DNA of 64,000 bases. Origin: Kordia sp. (lineage in GTDB: Bacteria > Bacteroidota > Bacteroidia > Flavobacteriales > Flavobacteriaceae). The translations under genes and the position numbers were made by a program. Position 1 is the first letter of the stretch, and every line of letters starts with the position of its first letter. This document shows positions 36,594 through 47,143 of this stretch, piece after piece. Under the pieces are notes generated by a model that was given only the letters and a program-made list of their open reading frames with translations, searched no databases and was not told where the DNA came from. The stretch lies in assembly GCF_022447245.1 (NCBI RefSeq), contig NZ_JAKVBC010000012.1, forward strand, positions 62,001-126,000, in the 5' to 3' direction.

Positions 36594-39500
36594 TTATTTC
36601 TTAACAAACTTCTTAGTAATGATGTTTTCTCCAGAAACAAATCGTACGAAGTAAGTTCCTGATGTGAAATTAGAAACATTAATACTCGATCCATTTTCTA
36701 GTTTAGACATTTCTTTTACTAACATTCCAAAAGCAGAGAATATTTTGATATTATCTATTGGCATGTCTAAAGTATCTACTTTAAGGATATCTTGTGCTGG
36801 GTTTGGATAAAACGTAATTCCTTCTCCATCTTCATCACTTAACTCATGTGTAGTGATAGCTTGTGGTTCAGGTGTTGGTTTGTCTACTGGTCTAGTACCA
36901 TTGACAACTCTGCTACGTCCTGTATTTCCTGTAATAGTCACAGCATCAATATATATGCGGTCTCCGTTACCACTTGCATCACATCTAAATCTAAATTGAG
37001 CATTAGAACTAAAGTTTAATTGTGCTGTATCAAGTGTTACTGTAGATGTGTAGAATTGGTTATTTTGGAATTCTGATCCACTAGCATAGGTAGCGACTGT
37101 TTGCCATCCCGAACCATCATTGTATTGAAGCCAGAAATCTTCACCATTTTCCATACTATTTGGGAAGAAGAAGAATTCAACATCAACTGTTTGGAAACTT
37201 GTCAAATCAAAAGCCTGAGATGTCATTGTAGAACTGTTGGTATTGTCTCTTAATCTGATAGAATACAATCCTTCATACGAGCGTGTTCCTTGGTAACGGA
37301 AACTATCACTTCCGCCATCAACCCAATTATCCCATCCAGTTTCAAAGAAACCTTGTGTAAGTACTACACTCCCTGTAGAACAAGGATCACAGAACGAACC
37401 TCCACAATCTATGCCTTCTTCATCTCCATTTTGAATACCATCATCGCAAGTTGGTCCTCCTGTTCCATCTTGTATTACAACCGTATAATCTTCTACTTCA
37501 CCATAGGTAAATGTTTCACATGAGGTTGGAATACCATTGTACTTCATAGACACTCGCATTCTTGTTGCTCCATTTGTAGCAGCACTTGGCACTGTAAAGT
37601 TTCCGCTTACAGGCGTATTTGTTGTTGGTGATTGTGTCCAAACTTGCTCACCTGCATCTTCAAAATCACCATCTTGATTGTAATCAATCCATACTGAATA
37701 TCCTTCACTATAAATGGTTCCTGTCCAAGTTGGAGTGACCGTAATTGTATATTGAGAGTTTTTATCAAGTGTTGTTGAAATCCCTGTAAAATCAGTATAA
37801 AACTGACCTCCAGAAGCATTGTCAATCGTATTTAACTGTACTCGTCCAATGAACTCATCACTAATATTGGTACTAGCTGAATCACAATATGATATTTGTA
37901 CATCTAATGTTGTTACAGTCACCGTATTACTATTCCCTGAAGTATTTCCTGCACCATCTCTGGCTACTACATAGAAATCATAACTTGTTAATGCTGTTAA
38001 GCCAGTTACTGTGTATGAATTTCCAGAAGCTGTACCAATTAAATTACCATCCTGATATACATCATATCCGTTAACTGCTACATTATCTGTTGAAGCTGTC
38101 CATGACAAGTCTGTTGTTGTATCTGTTGTATTAGAAGCAGATAAATTTGTTGGAGTTGATGGAACTTCTGTATCCGGCGGTCCAGCCTCAATTTTGAATG
38201 CTGCTACGTGACTTTTTCGAACTTGATTCCCAGGACCTTTCATATACTCAGCAATATGCCAGAAAGTCATATCATCCACTGGATCTACAGTCATTTGCGC
38301 ATAATCTCCATAACGACCATCAAATCTGTTATTTTGCGCATCACCATCTACAATATTTTGTTCTGCAATAGTCATTGTTCCTAAGGGATCCGACACTTGA
38401 CGTCCGGTGTAACGTAAAGATGTGTATACAGTACTACTTACAATTGTATAAGCTAAACCTATATTTCCTTGAGCATCCATACTGATACTTCCACAGAAAG
38501 TACTATAGTTTGGTTGCGAGTACGTTCCTTCTTGATAAATTGTCCAAGGTTGTCCATCACTAGATTGTCTCAATTCATACCATCTGATACCTGCTTTGCT
38601 ATCATTTCCACTGATATCAACTGCAAAGTTTAATACTGCGGAATTGTAGGTGCCAAATCGTCTGTAATTCGTCATATACATCATAGTAGCCTGCAATGCA
38701 TCGATATCTGGTCCGTTCCCTGGTTCATCTAGATTTTGGAATGATCCATTATCAAATACTGAATCGAAAGGTGTTGTATTAATTATTTGTGGAGATGAGA
38801 TTGAAGAACTACTTGGATTATTCCAATTGACGCTCACATTCCATACTTTTAAATGATCTTGAGAAATCCCTGACCAAGCATCATCTTGTAGATAAATGAT
38901 AGGCTGTGGCGTTCCCACTGGCGGTAAATTTGGTCCAATACAGTTGAATCCTCCTGGACTGTAAAAACCGCTAGTCGCAGCATTTGGAAGTGGAAACCCT
39001 ACAATTTGAGCATTTGAATTCCCTACTAACATTTCATCTCTTTCTAATGCATAAACAACATCTCTACTGTTGACATTACCAGAATCTTTATTTGCGGTAA
39101 TATAATAGCCATCACTCCATACAGACATTTTTTCGTAGTCTGGAAATGATCCAGTATTAAAACGATACGTATACCATCCGTCATTCACAGGATCTGGTCC
39201 TTGACAAACCGCAATTAGGATTCCATTTGGTGTATTACTAAACTGCATGATAATAAAACGATCTGCATAACGATCATAAACTACTACAGGGTCTCCCAAA
39301 TCTTCATTAGGAAATAAAGTTGCTAAAGAAGCTTCAGGAACTAATACATTTCCTGATCTGTCTAAAATTCCGAACCCAGAATTAAATGCATATACATAAT
39401 GGTTGGGACCTATTGCTCCCGTAGGATCATTAAGTACTGTTCCTGTATGAGCAGGAAAATCAACTACAGGTGCTCTACCTGCTGACTTTGGTACACTTGC

Positions 39501-39755
39501 TTGTTGTTGAAGTAGTGGATCTCGTCCAACGGGAAGACCTTTGCCTTCAATTACAATGTTACTTCCTCTTCGTTTAGGAGGAGCTACATGTTCTTGTCCT
39601 TTTGCTGCAATGATATTATCCATTTTGGATAATGCCGGAACTTCTACCATGTAAGCAGCTTTAGCTGTTGATGATGCTTTTAAAGAGCCTGGTTTTTGTG
39701 CTTGAACACTAAACACACTCAACAAAAACAACAATAAAAAATAGTTTGTTTTCAT
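36594..39755 (-). CDS. Large T9SS-secreted protein with fibronectin III and GEVED domains
   Basis: About 1053 residues: signal peptide (MKTNYFLLLFLLSVFSVQAQ), a large N-terminal domain (about 85-530) with repeated GNIGLAYTIVSSTVYTSLRY-type strands that looks like a propeller, a fibronectin III domain (about 535-625, starting TEVPSTPTNLSASNTTDTTT), a GEVED domain (ending TYGEVEDYTVVI), a small cysteine motif (CDDGIQNGDEEGIDCGGSFC), a MAM-like sandwich, and a T9SS sorting domain (ITFYPNPAQDIL to KKFVKK). Secreted to the surface; ligand unknown. Next to a surface subtilisin. Confidence 0.85.
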   Translation of the reverse strand: MKTNYFLLLFLLSVFSVQAQKPGSLKASSTAKAAYMVEVPALSKMDNIIAAKGQEHVAPPKRRGSNIVIEGKGLPVGRDPLLQQQASVPKSAGRAPVVDFPAHTGTVLNDPTGAIGPNHYVYAFNSGFGILDRSGNVLVPEASLATLFPNEDLGDPVVVYDRYADRFIIMQFSNTPNGILIAVCQGPDPVNDGWYTYRFNTGSFPDYEKMSVWSDGYYITANKDSGNVNSRDVVYALERDEMLVGNSNAQIVGFPLPNAATSGFYSPGGFNCIGPNLPPVGTPQPIIYLQDDAWSGISQDHLKVWNVSVNWNNPSSSSISSPQIINTTPFDSVFDNGSFQNLDEPGNGPDIDALQATMMYMTNYRRFGTYNSAVLNFAVDISGNDSKAGIRWYELRQSSDGQPWTIYQEGTYSQPNYSTFCGSISMDAQGNIGLAYTIVSSTVYTSLRYTGRQVSDPLGTMTIAEQNIVDGDAQNNRFDGRYGDYAQMTVDPVDDMTFWHIAEYMKGPGNQVRKSHVAAFKIEAGPPDTEVPSTPTNLSASNTTDTTTDLSWTASTDNVAVNGYDVYQDGNLIGTASGNSYTVTGLTALTSYDFYVVARDGAGNTSGNSNTVTVTTLDVQISYCDSASTNISDEFIGRVQLNTIDNASGGQFYTDFTGISTTLDKNSQYTITVTPTWTGTIYSEGYSVWIDYNQDGDFEDAGEQVWTQSPTTNTPVSGNFTVPSAATNGATRMRVSMKYNGIPTSCETFTYGEVEDYTVVIQDGTGGPTCDDGIQNGDEEGIDCGGSFCDPCSTGSVVLTQGFFETGWDNWVDGGSDSFRYQGTRSYEGLYSIRLRDNTNSSTMTSQAFDLTSFQTVDVEFFFFPNSMENGEDFWLQYNDGSGWQTVATYASGSEFQNNQFYTSTVTLDTAQLNFSSNAQFRFRCDASGNGDRIYIDAVTITGNTGRSRVVNGTRPVDKPTPEPQAITTHELSDEDGEGITFYPNPAQDILKVDTLDMPIDNIKIFSAFGMLVKEMSKLENGSSINVSNFTSGTYFVRFVSGENIITKKFVKK

Positions 39756-39950
39756 AAACATTAGGTTGATTTTTGGTTATGGTTAATTTGTAGGGCTATT
39801 TTATGGCTTTCTAAATTAGATGTTTTTTTTGGCAAGTGACACGGTTTTTTTTGTACTAAAAGTAAGGTCAAAACGTAACAAAAACTGCATATAATGTTTA
39901 TTTTAAAACAATTACATCAAAAAAAGTTATACTACAGTTCAGTGTAGACC

Positions 39951-39986
39951 AAAAAAAACTCTCGCCATTACGACGAGAGTTTCTCC
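39951..39986 (-). terminator. Rho-independent terminator of the subtilisin gene
   Basis: Stem AAACTCTCG (39956-39964) / CGAGAGTTT (39974-39982) with A8 on the left, which is the T run in the minus-strand transcript. Confidence 0.8.
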
Positions 39987-40016
39987 CTATTTACTAAACT
40001 AAATATGCCAACTGTT

Positions 40017-41531
40017 CTATTGAACTGCCTGCAATGCGTCTATATTTCCATATCCGTACTGTGAGTTTTTGTTTGGATAGAAATCTCCAGATTGTTTCAA
40101 TCTGTTTAATACCTGTGTTTTTGACCAGCCAGGATGTCTTGACCATACTAGAGCCGCAATTCCTGCTGTTGTTGCCGTTGCTACTGATGAACCTCCAACA
40201 TAGTCAGTTTGGTTATTATAGTAACTTAATACTGGCGTTGTTCTACTTCCGTTACCATCACGCTGCATTACTATTGTAAAGTCAATTTCGTTTCCTTTGT
40301 GACAAATATCGCATTCTTCATAGTAATTTGCATCAGTTACTCCTGTTACAGCAACTGTTTCATCCATCCATGCTGGAAATATTACACCTACAAAGTTAGT
40401 GAAACTTGTTGAAGTTCCACCAGCTGCGAAGATTAATTTTCCCCGATTATTTGCATATCGTACCGCATCCTTGATTCTACCTACAGAAAAAATGTGTCCA
40501 ATAGACATAGAAATTACTTTTACATCACTTCTATTTCCTAAAGCTTTTAACGCATTAGCTACACCTTTTTGTTCATGATAACCGTCTAAAAGTACGTTTT
40601 TTGTTCCACGATAACTAATTAAATTTGCATTATATGCAACTCCAACTGGCATTCCGTTGTTATTTCTTGGCGCAGTCGCTACTGCTGTCATACTTGTTCC
40701 ATGTCCACAACGATCATTTGGACCATCAGTATTGGATGACCAAGGCCACCAAGAATCTACATAAGTTCCATATTTTTGAACATATCTTCCAGAGGAGTAG
40801 CCATCATTAAAGCTTCCATTCATTAAAGAATTGTTTGGTGTTAAACCTGTATCAATAACACCAATTCCAACACCTGCTCCTGTACTATAATTCCATGCAG
40901 AAGGAATGTTGTGTTCATAAAAAGTCCAAGGGACTTTTGCTCCTGGTGCAACTGTTGTATAATCTGCTGAATTTAGTGTTTCTGTATCGTATCCGCAACC
41001 AGCGCCAGATTTAGCGGTTACTTCATGGTCTAAATATCGGTAACCTGTTGGTTCTATATAACGAATTCCTTTTTGAGACAATAAATCAGTAACGGTTTCT
41101 AAATCTTCTACTTTTACATCAATGATGTTTAGTTTGTTATCTTCATCAATTAAAAAATCGCTTGTTTTCTTTTGTCCATCTCCTTCTAATGCAGCAATGC
41201 GTTGAATGAGTCGGTTTTTAATTCCATCAGCATTTGAGTTCTCTTTGTTAAAATCATTTTCATCATTTCCATATCCTATTGTTAGGATTTGATCTCCATG
41301 TGTAGTTGCACTCCATATAGTATGTGCATCCATTTTAGTCCACTCAAATCGTTCACGACTGGAAACAGTTTCATTGATTTTAGCATTAATTTGAGTTGGA
41401 GTAAGTGGCGTACGTTGTAAAGAAACAACATTACTTTCTTCTTCTACGATTTGGGTGTTTACATCTTCAGAACAAGAAATCACGCCGAAAGCAGCCATAA
41501 GTAAGGCTAACTTCAGGTTAAGGTTTTTCAT
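40017..41531 (-). CDS. S8 family subtilisin-like serine protease, lipoprotein
   Basis: 504 residues with lipoprotein signal (ALLMAAFGVISCSEDVN, lipobox VISC). The prodomain spans about 30-170. Catalytic Asp is in GIGVIDTGLT (about 225), His in RCGHGTSMTAV (about 275) and Ser in GGSSVATATTAGIAALVWS (about 450), the normal D-H-S order of subtilases. It should act at the cell envelope. It has its own terminator and ends with YGYGNIDALQAVQ. Confidence 0.92.
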   Translation of the reverse strand: MKNLNLKLALLMAAFGVISCSEDVNTQIVEEESNVVSLQRTPLTPTQINAKINETVSSRERFEWTKMDAHTIWSATTHGDQILTIGYGNDENDFNKENSNADGIKNRLIQRIAALEGDGQKKTSDFLIDEDNKLNIIDVKVEDLETVTDLLSQKGIRYIEPTGYRYLDHEVTAKSGAGCGYDTETLNSADYTTVAPGAKVPWTFYEHNIPSAWNYSTGAGVGIGVIDTGLTPNNSLMNGSFNDGYSSGRYVQKYGTYVDSWWPWSSNTDGPNDRCGHGTSMTAVATAPRNNNGMPVGVAYNANLISYRGTKNVLLDGYHEQKGVANALKALGNRSDVKVISMSIGHIFSVGRIKDAVRYANNRGKLIFAAGGTSTSFTNFVGVIFPAWMDETVAVTGVTDANYYEECDICHKGNEIDFTIVMQRDGNGSRTTPVLSYYNNQTDYVGGSSVATATTAGIAALVWSRHPGWSKTQVLNRLKQSGDFYPNKNSQYGYGNIDALQAVQ

Positions 41532-41577
41532 AATTTATTATTGATTGGTTAAAATTTCAACCAATATATTAATAAAT

Positions 41578-42132
41578 TCACAATTTTACTATGCATGCAT
41601 TGCAAATTCGATGAAATGCAACTCCAATAATAATTCCTACTATAATTCCAGTAAAGATATCTGAAGGGTAGTGTACACCAAAATATAATCGGCTATATAT
41701 GAAGAGAATTGGCCAGATATATAACAAGCGTATCCATGAGAATACATGTCGCAATGTTAAGACTAAAAAAATAGTTAAGGCTACAGAAACAGTGGCATGT
41801 CCTGAAAAGAAACTATAATTTTTCGGTTGAATTATGATGTTGAGAAATGGTGCTACCGTAGGATCGTTACACGGACGCATACGTTCTACGCCAATCTTAA
41901 CAGCTTCTACAATGAGTAAAGAAAAAAGTAATATAACAATACCGCAACCTATAATATATTTTGCTTGCTCTTTGGTAAATTTCTTGTGGATTTTATAGAA
42001 TATGAAAATTATGAGCGGAATCCAATAGATGAATTTTGTTGTGAAAAGCCAAAAGGTCTCAAATTTCATATCACCTAAATTGTTTAGGTAAATGAGTAGT
42101 TCTTTATCGTATGTCAATAAACTATCGAGCAT
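41578..42132 (-). CDS. PAP2-family membrane phosphatase
   Basis: 184 residues, about five to six membrane helices. The three PAP2 motifs are present: KIGVERMRPCNDP (KxxxxxxRP, about 81-93), FSGHATVSVAL (about 113-123) and SRLYFGVHYPSD (SRxxxxxHxxxD, about 147-158). It dephosphorylates lipid phosphates such as undecaprenyl diphosphate or phosphatidate. Its start codon overlaps the tatA stop (TAATG), so it is translated with tatA. Confidence 0.9.
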   Translation of the reverse strand: MLDSLLTYDKELLIYLNNLGDMKFETFWLFTTKFIYWIPLIIFIFYKIHKKFTKEQAKYIIGCGIVILLFSLLIVEAVKIGVERMRPCNDPTVAPFLNIIIQPKNYSFFSGHATVSVALTIFLVLTLRHVFSWIRLLYIWPILFIYSRLYFGVHYPSDIFTGIIVGIIIGVAFHRICNACIVKL

Positions 42133-42404
42133 TAAAATTGCCTTTTGATAGGTCCTGACATGTCTTCGATATCTTCCTTTACTTTGTTTATTTCGTTTTG
42201 AACATCGCTTGCAATGTCAGTATCTAATCCGTTATCTTCAGCACTTTTTTGGATTTCATGCTTTATTTCGTTGGTTGCATCTTTTAATTGACGCATTCCT
42301 TTTCCTAAACCTCTTGCAATTTCAGGAATTTTATCTGCACCAAATACCATGACCACAATTAGCATGATTACAAATATTTCTCCACCACTAATAAATAATG
42401 CCAT
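42132..42404 (-). CDS. tatA: Sec-independent protein translocase TatA
   Basis: 90 residues: one membrane helix (GGEIFVIMLIVVMVFGADKI, about 7-26), the hinge FGADKIPEIARGLGKGMRQL, then an amphipathic helix and an acidic tail. It forms the Tat pore for folded proteins. TatC is not in the window. It overlaps the PAP2 gene. Candidate substrates in the window are the RRNFI protein at 10.8 kb and, weakly, the RKNFM protein at 49.4 kb. Confidence 0.92.
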   Translation of the reverse strand: MALFISGGEIFVIMLIVVMVFGADKIPEIARGLGKGMRQLKDATNEIKHEIQKSAEDNGLDTDIASDVQNEINKVKEDIEDMSGPIKRQF

Positions 42405-42452
42405 ATTTTGTTCAATTATTATACAAATATAATCAAGTAAATAGTATGATAT

Positions 42453-42484
42453 AAAAAAACCAGCTATGAAGCTGGTTTTTTTTA
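42453..42484 (-). terminator. Rho-independent terminator between the M1 peptidase and tatA
   Basis: Stem AAAAAACCAGC (42454-42464) / GCTGGTTTTTT (42471-42481), loop TATGAA; A and T tracts on the two sides allow both directions. Confidence 0.88.
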
Positions 42485-42504
42485 CTTTTTATGTCTTGTG
42501 ACAG

Positions 42505-44778
42505 TTATTTCTTCTGTTTGATAGTATTCTTTTCCTTGAACTTGTTAAAGTCTGACTGACTTTCTTCGTTTGGCCACATATTGTTTGAGGTATCAATATC
42601 AGCAGTTTCAAGTTTTGGATCTAGTTGTAAGTTTTGGATTTTCTTATCTGAGGCAATCACTACCTTAGCACGATTATCATTCTTTCTCCAAATCTGCACA
42701 GGATATTTCATCATTTCTTTAGATCCGTCTTCATACGTACACTCTACAATGATTGGCATTACCAAACCTCCTGGTTTGTTGAAAGCTACTTCATAGAAAT
42801 ATTTTGGATCGCCCATAGTGGCTCTTTCTTCTGCAGAAAAGTTATCCATTAAAAACTCTTTTAAGTTTTCATCGTTTTTCACTACTGATTTTCCTTCGTT
42901 TTCTTTTTTGTAGCGATCATCATCTTCTGGAACAAAGTATACAAAACTTCCTCTTCCTGTTTTACGTGTTCCTACTTGGAATTTCTTTACACTTTCGATT
43001 CCGATGTCTACGAAGTCTGTTGTATAGAACCAACCTCTCCAGAACCAATCTAAGTCATATCCTGAAGCATCTTCCATTGTTCTGAAGAAATCTTCTGGTG
43101 TTGGATGTTTAAATTTCCAACGTTGTGCATAGGTTTTAAATGCATGATCAAAAGCTTCATGTCCCATAATAGTTTCACGCAAGATATTTAATCCTGTAGC
43201 TGGCTTTCCGTAAGCATTTGGACCTAATTGATATACATTTTCTGGATTTGACATGATTGGTGACAAACGATCTTGTCCTCCTTTCATATATGGAACTATT
43301 TTAGAAGGCTCTCCTCTTCGTGAAGGATATTTTCCACCTGTTGATTCAACCGATTCAGGATGTGCTTTTGCAAAATCTTGTTCTGCTAAGTATTGCATAA
43401 AAGTGTCTAATCCTTCGTCCATCCATCCCCATTGACGCTCATCTGAGTTTACAATCATAGGAAAAAAGTTGTGCCCTACTTCGTGTATAATTACACTGAT
43501 CATTCCGAATTTTGTACGTTCAGAATAACTACCGTCTTCGCTTGGGCGTCCATAATTCCAACAAATCATAGGATATTCCATTCCTTGATTTTTAGCATGT
43601 ACAGAAATTGCTTTGTGATATGGATAATCGAATGTATGATTTGAGAACGTTTTTAACGTACTCACAACAGCTTTTGTAGAGTATTTTTCCCAAAGTGGAT
43701 TTCCTTCTTTAGGATACATAGAAACTGCCATCACTTTTTTACCGTTGATATCTACAGCTTGCATATCCCAAATAAACTTACGTGAAGTGGCAAAAGCAAA
43801 ATCTCTTACATTTTCAGCATAGAATTTCCACGTTTTCTTTTTATTTGAAAAATCTTTTTCAGCAGCTTCAGCTTCTTCTTGAGTTACAATGATTATTGGT
43901 TCGTCATACGAGTTTAATGCTCGCTGATAACGTTTCATCATTTCTTTAGAGTATACATTTTTTCTATTTTGTAACTTTCCTGTTGCATCTAAGATATGAT
44001 CTGCAGGAACCGTAATACTTACTTTATAGTTCCCAAATGGCAATGCAAATTCACCATTACCCCAAAATTGATAGTTTTGCCAACCTTCAACATCATTATA
44101 AACCGCCATACGCGGAAAAAATTGTGCTATTACATAAGCACGGTTTCCATCTTTTTCGAAAAACTCATAACCAGAACGACCTCTTTTTTTGACGTGATTG
44201 TTGATGTTATACCACCATTTGATTGAGAATGAAACTTTATCACCCGATTCTAATGCTTTTGGTAAATCAATTCGCATCATTGTTTGATTGATGGTAAATG
44301 ACATTGGCTTTCCCTTGGCATTTTTGACATAATCAATATTGAATCCTCCATCAAAAGGATCTGCTACATAGCTACCTACAAACGTAGATGTTCTTTGTAA
44401 ACGCGGAATACGGGCTCCATTTTTTAATTTTGCTGGTGAATTTTTAGCTCGAACATTTTGATCAAGTTGTACCCAAAGGTATTCTAAATCGTCAGGAGAA
44501 TTGTTTGTGTAAGTAATTGTTTCAACTCCATATATTTTTTGGTTTTTATCATCCAGTTCAATCTCCATTTCATAGTCAGCTTGTTGCTGATAATATGCTT
44601 TTCCTGGAGCTCCTGAAGCTGTTCTGTACATATTTGGCGTCGCAAACTCTTGATAGAGTTGTCTAAACTTATTGTTGTTAATATGTCCCTTAGGCTTGTC
44701 TTCTTTATTCTCTTGCGCAATAACAAGATTAGCTCCCATAAAAACGAAAGCTAGGATGTAGAAATGTATGCGTTTCAT
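42505..44778 (-). CDS. M1-family zinc metallopeptidase
   Basis: 757 residues, signal peptide (MKRIHFYILAFVFMGANLVIAQ). The zinc site is IIHEVGHNFF (HExxH, about 433-437) with the third ligand in WMDEGLDTFMQYLAEQ (about 452). The upstream domain is the M1 beta-saddle with LEYLWVQLDQNV. The family cleaves N-terminal residues; here it is exported. The substrate-binding GxMEN motif is not in the usual form (NQGMEYPMICWN near 400). Confidence 0.88.
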   Translation of the reverse strand: MKRIHFYILAFVFMGANLVIAQENKEDKPKGHINNNKFRQLYQEFATPNMYRTASGAPGKAYYQQQADYEMEIELDDKNQKIYGVETITYTNNSPDDLEYLWVQLDQNVRAKNSPAKLKNGARIPRLQRTSTFVGSYVADPFDGGFNIDYVKNAKGKPMSFTINQTMMRIDLPKALESGDKVSFSIKWWYNINNHVKKRGRSGYEFFEKDGNRAYVIAQFFPRMAVYNDVEGWQNYQFWGNGEFALPFGNYKVSITVPADHILDATGKLQNRKNVYSKEMMKRYQRALNSYDEPIIIVTQEEAEAAEKDFSNKKKTWKFYAENVRDFAFATSRKFIWDMQAVDINGKKVMAVSMYPKEGNPLWEKYSTKAVVSTLKTFSNHTFDYPYHKAISVHAKNQGMEYPMICWNYGRPSEDGSYSERTKFGMISVIIHEVGHNFFPMIVNSDERQWGWMDEGLDTFMQYLAEQDFAKAHPESVESTGGKYPSRRGEPSKIVPYMKGGQDRLSPIMSNPENVYQLGPNAYGKPATGLNILRETIMGHEAFDHAFKTYAQRWKFKHPTPEDFFRTMEDASGYDLDWFWRGWFYTTDFVDIGIESVKKFQVGTRKTGRGSFVYFVPEDDDRYKKENEGKSVVKNDENLKEFLMDNFSAEERATMGDPKYFYEVAFNKPGGLVMPIIVECTYEDGSKEMMKYPVQIWRKNDNRAKVVIASDKKIQNLQLDPKLETADIDTSNNMWPNEESQSDFNKFKEKNTIKQKK

Positions 44779-44842
44779 TAGGCTTGTAAAATAGGTTTGT
44801 GTTTTTTTAGGTCATAAATGTAACCATTTTAAAAATTTTTTG

Positions 44843-45343
44843 TTAAAAATTTAACAAACCTTTATCGTTTTCTTTGATTAATAATAAGCTTTTACGTGTA
44901 TTATTGATTTTTACATGCACCAAATTCTGTTGATCTTCTTCTATTTCGTAGAGAATTGCGTTTTCAATTTCGAGTGATTTCACTTGATCAACTCCTTCTA
45001 TTTCAAAGTAACACACCGTTACATCTTCTTCGTATTTTTTCCCTAAAAAGTTAAATGTTTTTTGTTCTCCATTAACCCAAATTTTAATCTTTTTAGTTAG
45101 ATATTTTTGCATCATTCCTTCTACAACTTGTAGATCTTTTTCAGCAGTTAATTCTTCTTTTAAATCATAACGCTCATTGAGGACACGTTGAAAATCATCG
45201 ATAAAAATACGTGTTGTTATCTGTAATGCTTTGTCTGTTTTGCTATGCTCAATATTAGTTACACTTACATAAAACTTATGCACGGTTGTAAATGCGAATA
45301 ATGGAATTGCTAGAAATAAAAAAAAAATATTGCGAATTTTCAT
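44843..45343 (-). CDS. DUF6702-like exported protein
   Basis: About 166 residues from MKIRNIFFLFLAIPLFAFTT (an alternative ATG lies two codons upstream). After the signal comes HKFYVSVTNIEHSKTDKALQ and RIFIDDFQRVLNERY, the usual start of DUF6702 proteins in flavobacteria, which sit between M1 peptidase and carboxypeptidase-regulatory-like genes. Function unknown. About 64 bp upstream of the M1 peptidase on the same strand. Confidence 0.8.
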   Translation of the reverse strand: MKIRNIFFLFLAIPLFAFTTVHKFYVSVTNIEHSKTDKALQITTRIFIDDFQRVLNERYDLKEELTAEKDLQVVEGMMQKYLTKKIKIWVNGEQKTFNFLGKKYEEDVTVCYFEIEGVDQVKSLEIENAILYEIEEDQQNLVHVKINNTRKSLLLIKENDKGLLNF

Positions 45344-45424
45344 GAACATATATGGATTTTAGGTACTGTCACAAAGATATCCAAAAAGCATTCCAAATAA
45401 AGGATTTTAGACTGTAAGATCTTT

Positions 45425-46189
45425 TTAATTTTTAGATTTGATAGATTCAAGATAATTTTTGCTTTGTTTTACCATAAAATCAATCATCAAGAATTCATTT
45501 TTATCTAAGAAAATATCTTCTGACGGCATTTGATCATCGCAATAGTACAAGAATTGACTAATTTTATCTTTTGGAATACCTAAGTTACTTATAAAAAATT
45601 CATCTTTGTAGCGGTAGCGAATTTCATTAAAGCTTGTTCTTAGATGAATTGGCTTTGTTTTTTCTTTCTTTTTCTTATTTCCTTTAAAGATAGAATTCAC
45701 AAGCATTCCAACCAATCCAAAAATGTTTGCTCCTTGAAAATTAGTTTGTCCTAATGCTGTATTTTTCACTTCCGAATAACGGTCATCCGCAAACTGATAG
45801 TATTTATATTTTATAATTTGTTCCTCCTGAAAGTCTAAAAACTTTTCTTCATTTTCTGGACTAATTACAACTTCGTCCAATGCTTCTACTTTTTCTTTAA
45901 CCTCAACAACCAAGCGATTATTATTGATAATTTTATCTGTAATTACGATTTCCCTGATGTTATATTGAACTGAAGAAAACACTAAAATATCATCTTTTTT
46001 AACGGCAATTTCAAACTCTCCTTTTTGATTGGTAGTCGCTCCCTTACTCGTTGTATTATTTACAATATTGACACCAACAACTTTTACATCTCTGTAAATA
46101 ACAGCTCCGCGTAAGATTATACGTTCCGAATCTTGCGCAAGCATAAGAGTAGAAATGAAGAGAGAAAATAGGAGTAATTTTAGTTTCAT
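45425..46189 (-). CDS. Exported protein with carboxypeptidase-like regulatory domain
   Basis: About 254 residues with signal peptide (MKLKLLLFSLFISTLMLAQ). Residues about 25-100 form a CarboxypepD_reg-like beta-sandwich (RGAVIYRDVKVVGVNIVNNT, ATTNQKGEFEIAVKKDDILV). The rest is a lysine-rich helical region. Alternative ATG two codons upstream. It is the first gene of a minus-strand group with DUF6702 and the M1 peptidase, typical of flavobacterial outer-envelope clusters. Confidence 0.8.
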   Translation of the reverse strand: MKLKLLLFSLFISTLMLAQDSERIILRGAVIYRDVKVVGVNIVNNTTSKGATTNQKGEFEIAVKKDDILVFSSVQYNIREIVITDKIINNNRLVVEVKEKVEALDEVVISPENEEKFLDFQEEQIIKYKYYQFADDRYSEVKNTALGQTNFQGANIFGLVGMLVNSIFKGNKKKKEKTKPIHLRTSFNEIRYRYKDEFFISNLGIPKDKISQFLYYCDDQMPSEDIFLDKNEFLMIDFMVKQSKNYLESIKSKN

Positions 46190-46434
46190 ATACATAGGTA
46201 TTGTTGGTTATAATAGTGTTGTTTTATTTAGGTTATAAAGAACTAGATTTTTGTCCTTAAAATAATGTCAATAGACATTAAACTTTTGTTAAAACCTTTT
46301 AATCATTACTTTTACAATTCACTGTAAATTTTAGTTTACAGCTTATGAAATGAGCCATTACAATTTGTTGATACTAATTGATATGATTATTGGCTAATTC
46401 CATCTGACAGAATTAATTTAAAAAAAATAAACAG

Positions 46435-47139
46435 ATGAAAAACATCATTGTTGCTAGTACCTCTACAGTTCATGGAAGCGGTTATTTAGCTTATATTCTT
46501 GACGAACTGACTTCCTTTTATAAAGATACGGAAGAAATTTTATTTATTCCCTATGCACGTCCCGGAGGAATCACTCATGAAGAATATACCAATGCCGCTG
46601 CGAAAGCTTTTGAAGCAATAGGAAAAAAAGCACGTGGTATTCATGAGTTTGAAAATCCTGTAAAAGCAATAGCTGATGCTGAAGGAATTTTTACAGGTGG
46701 CGGAAATACGTTTTTATTGGTTTCTCAATTATACAAACATGAAGTAATGCAACCGTTACGAGATGCTATTATTGATGGAACTCCGTATTTAGGGACAAGT
46801 GCTGGAAGCAATATTTGCGGACTTACCATGCAAACAACAAATGATATGCCGATTATATATCCACCGAGTTTTAAGACTTTAGGTGTGATTCCTTTCAATA
46901 TAAATCCGCATTATTTAGATCCTATTGAAGGCAGTACACACATGGGAGAAACTCGCGAAACTCGCATCAAAGAGTTTCATAAATTCAACACACTTCCTGT
47001 AGTAGGAATTCGTGAAGGAAGCTGGCTTCGTGTCAAAGGTGATCAAATAATCTTAGAAGGTCCACACAGCGCTCGCATTTTTGAACAAGGTAAAACATCT
47101 TATGAGCTTCCCACAGGCTCGGGAGTTCAATTTGTGTAA
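46435..47139 (+). CDS. pepE: Dipeptidase E (peptidase S51)
   Basis: 234 residues. The catalytic serine is in YLGTSAGSNICGL (about 119-131), with the GGGNTFLLV motif upstream (about 88) and NINPHYLDP (about 157) downstream, all S51 signatures. PepE cleaves aspartyl dipeptides in the cytosol. A 15-bp terminator stem follows at 47144. Confidence 0.92.
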   Translation: MKNIIVASTSTVHGSGYLAYILDELTSFYKDTEEILFIPYARPGGITHEEYTNAAAKAFEAIGKKARGIHEFENPVKAIADAEGIFTGGGNTFLLVSQLYKHEVMQPLRDAIIDGTPYLGTSAGSNICGLTMQTTNDMPIIYPPSFKTLGVIPFNINPHYLDPIEGSTHMGETRETRIKEFHKFNTLPVVGIREGSWLRVKGDQIILEGPHSARIFEQGKTSYELPTGSGVQFV

Positions 47140-47143
47140 TACA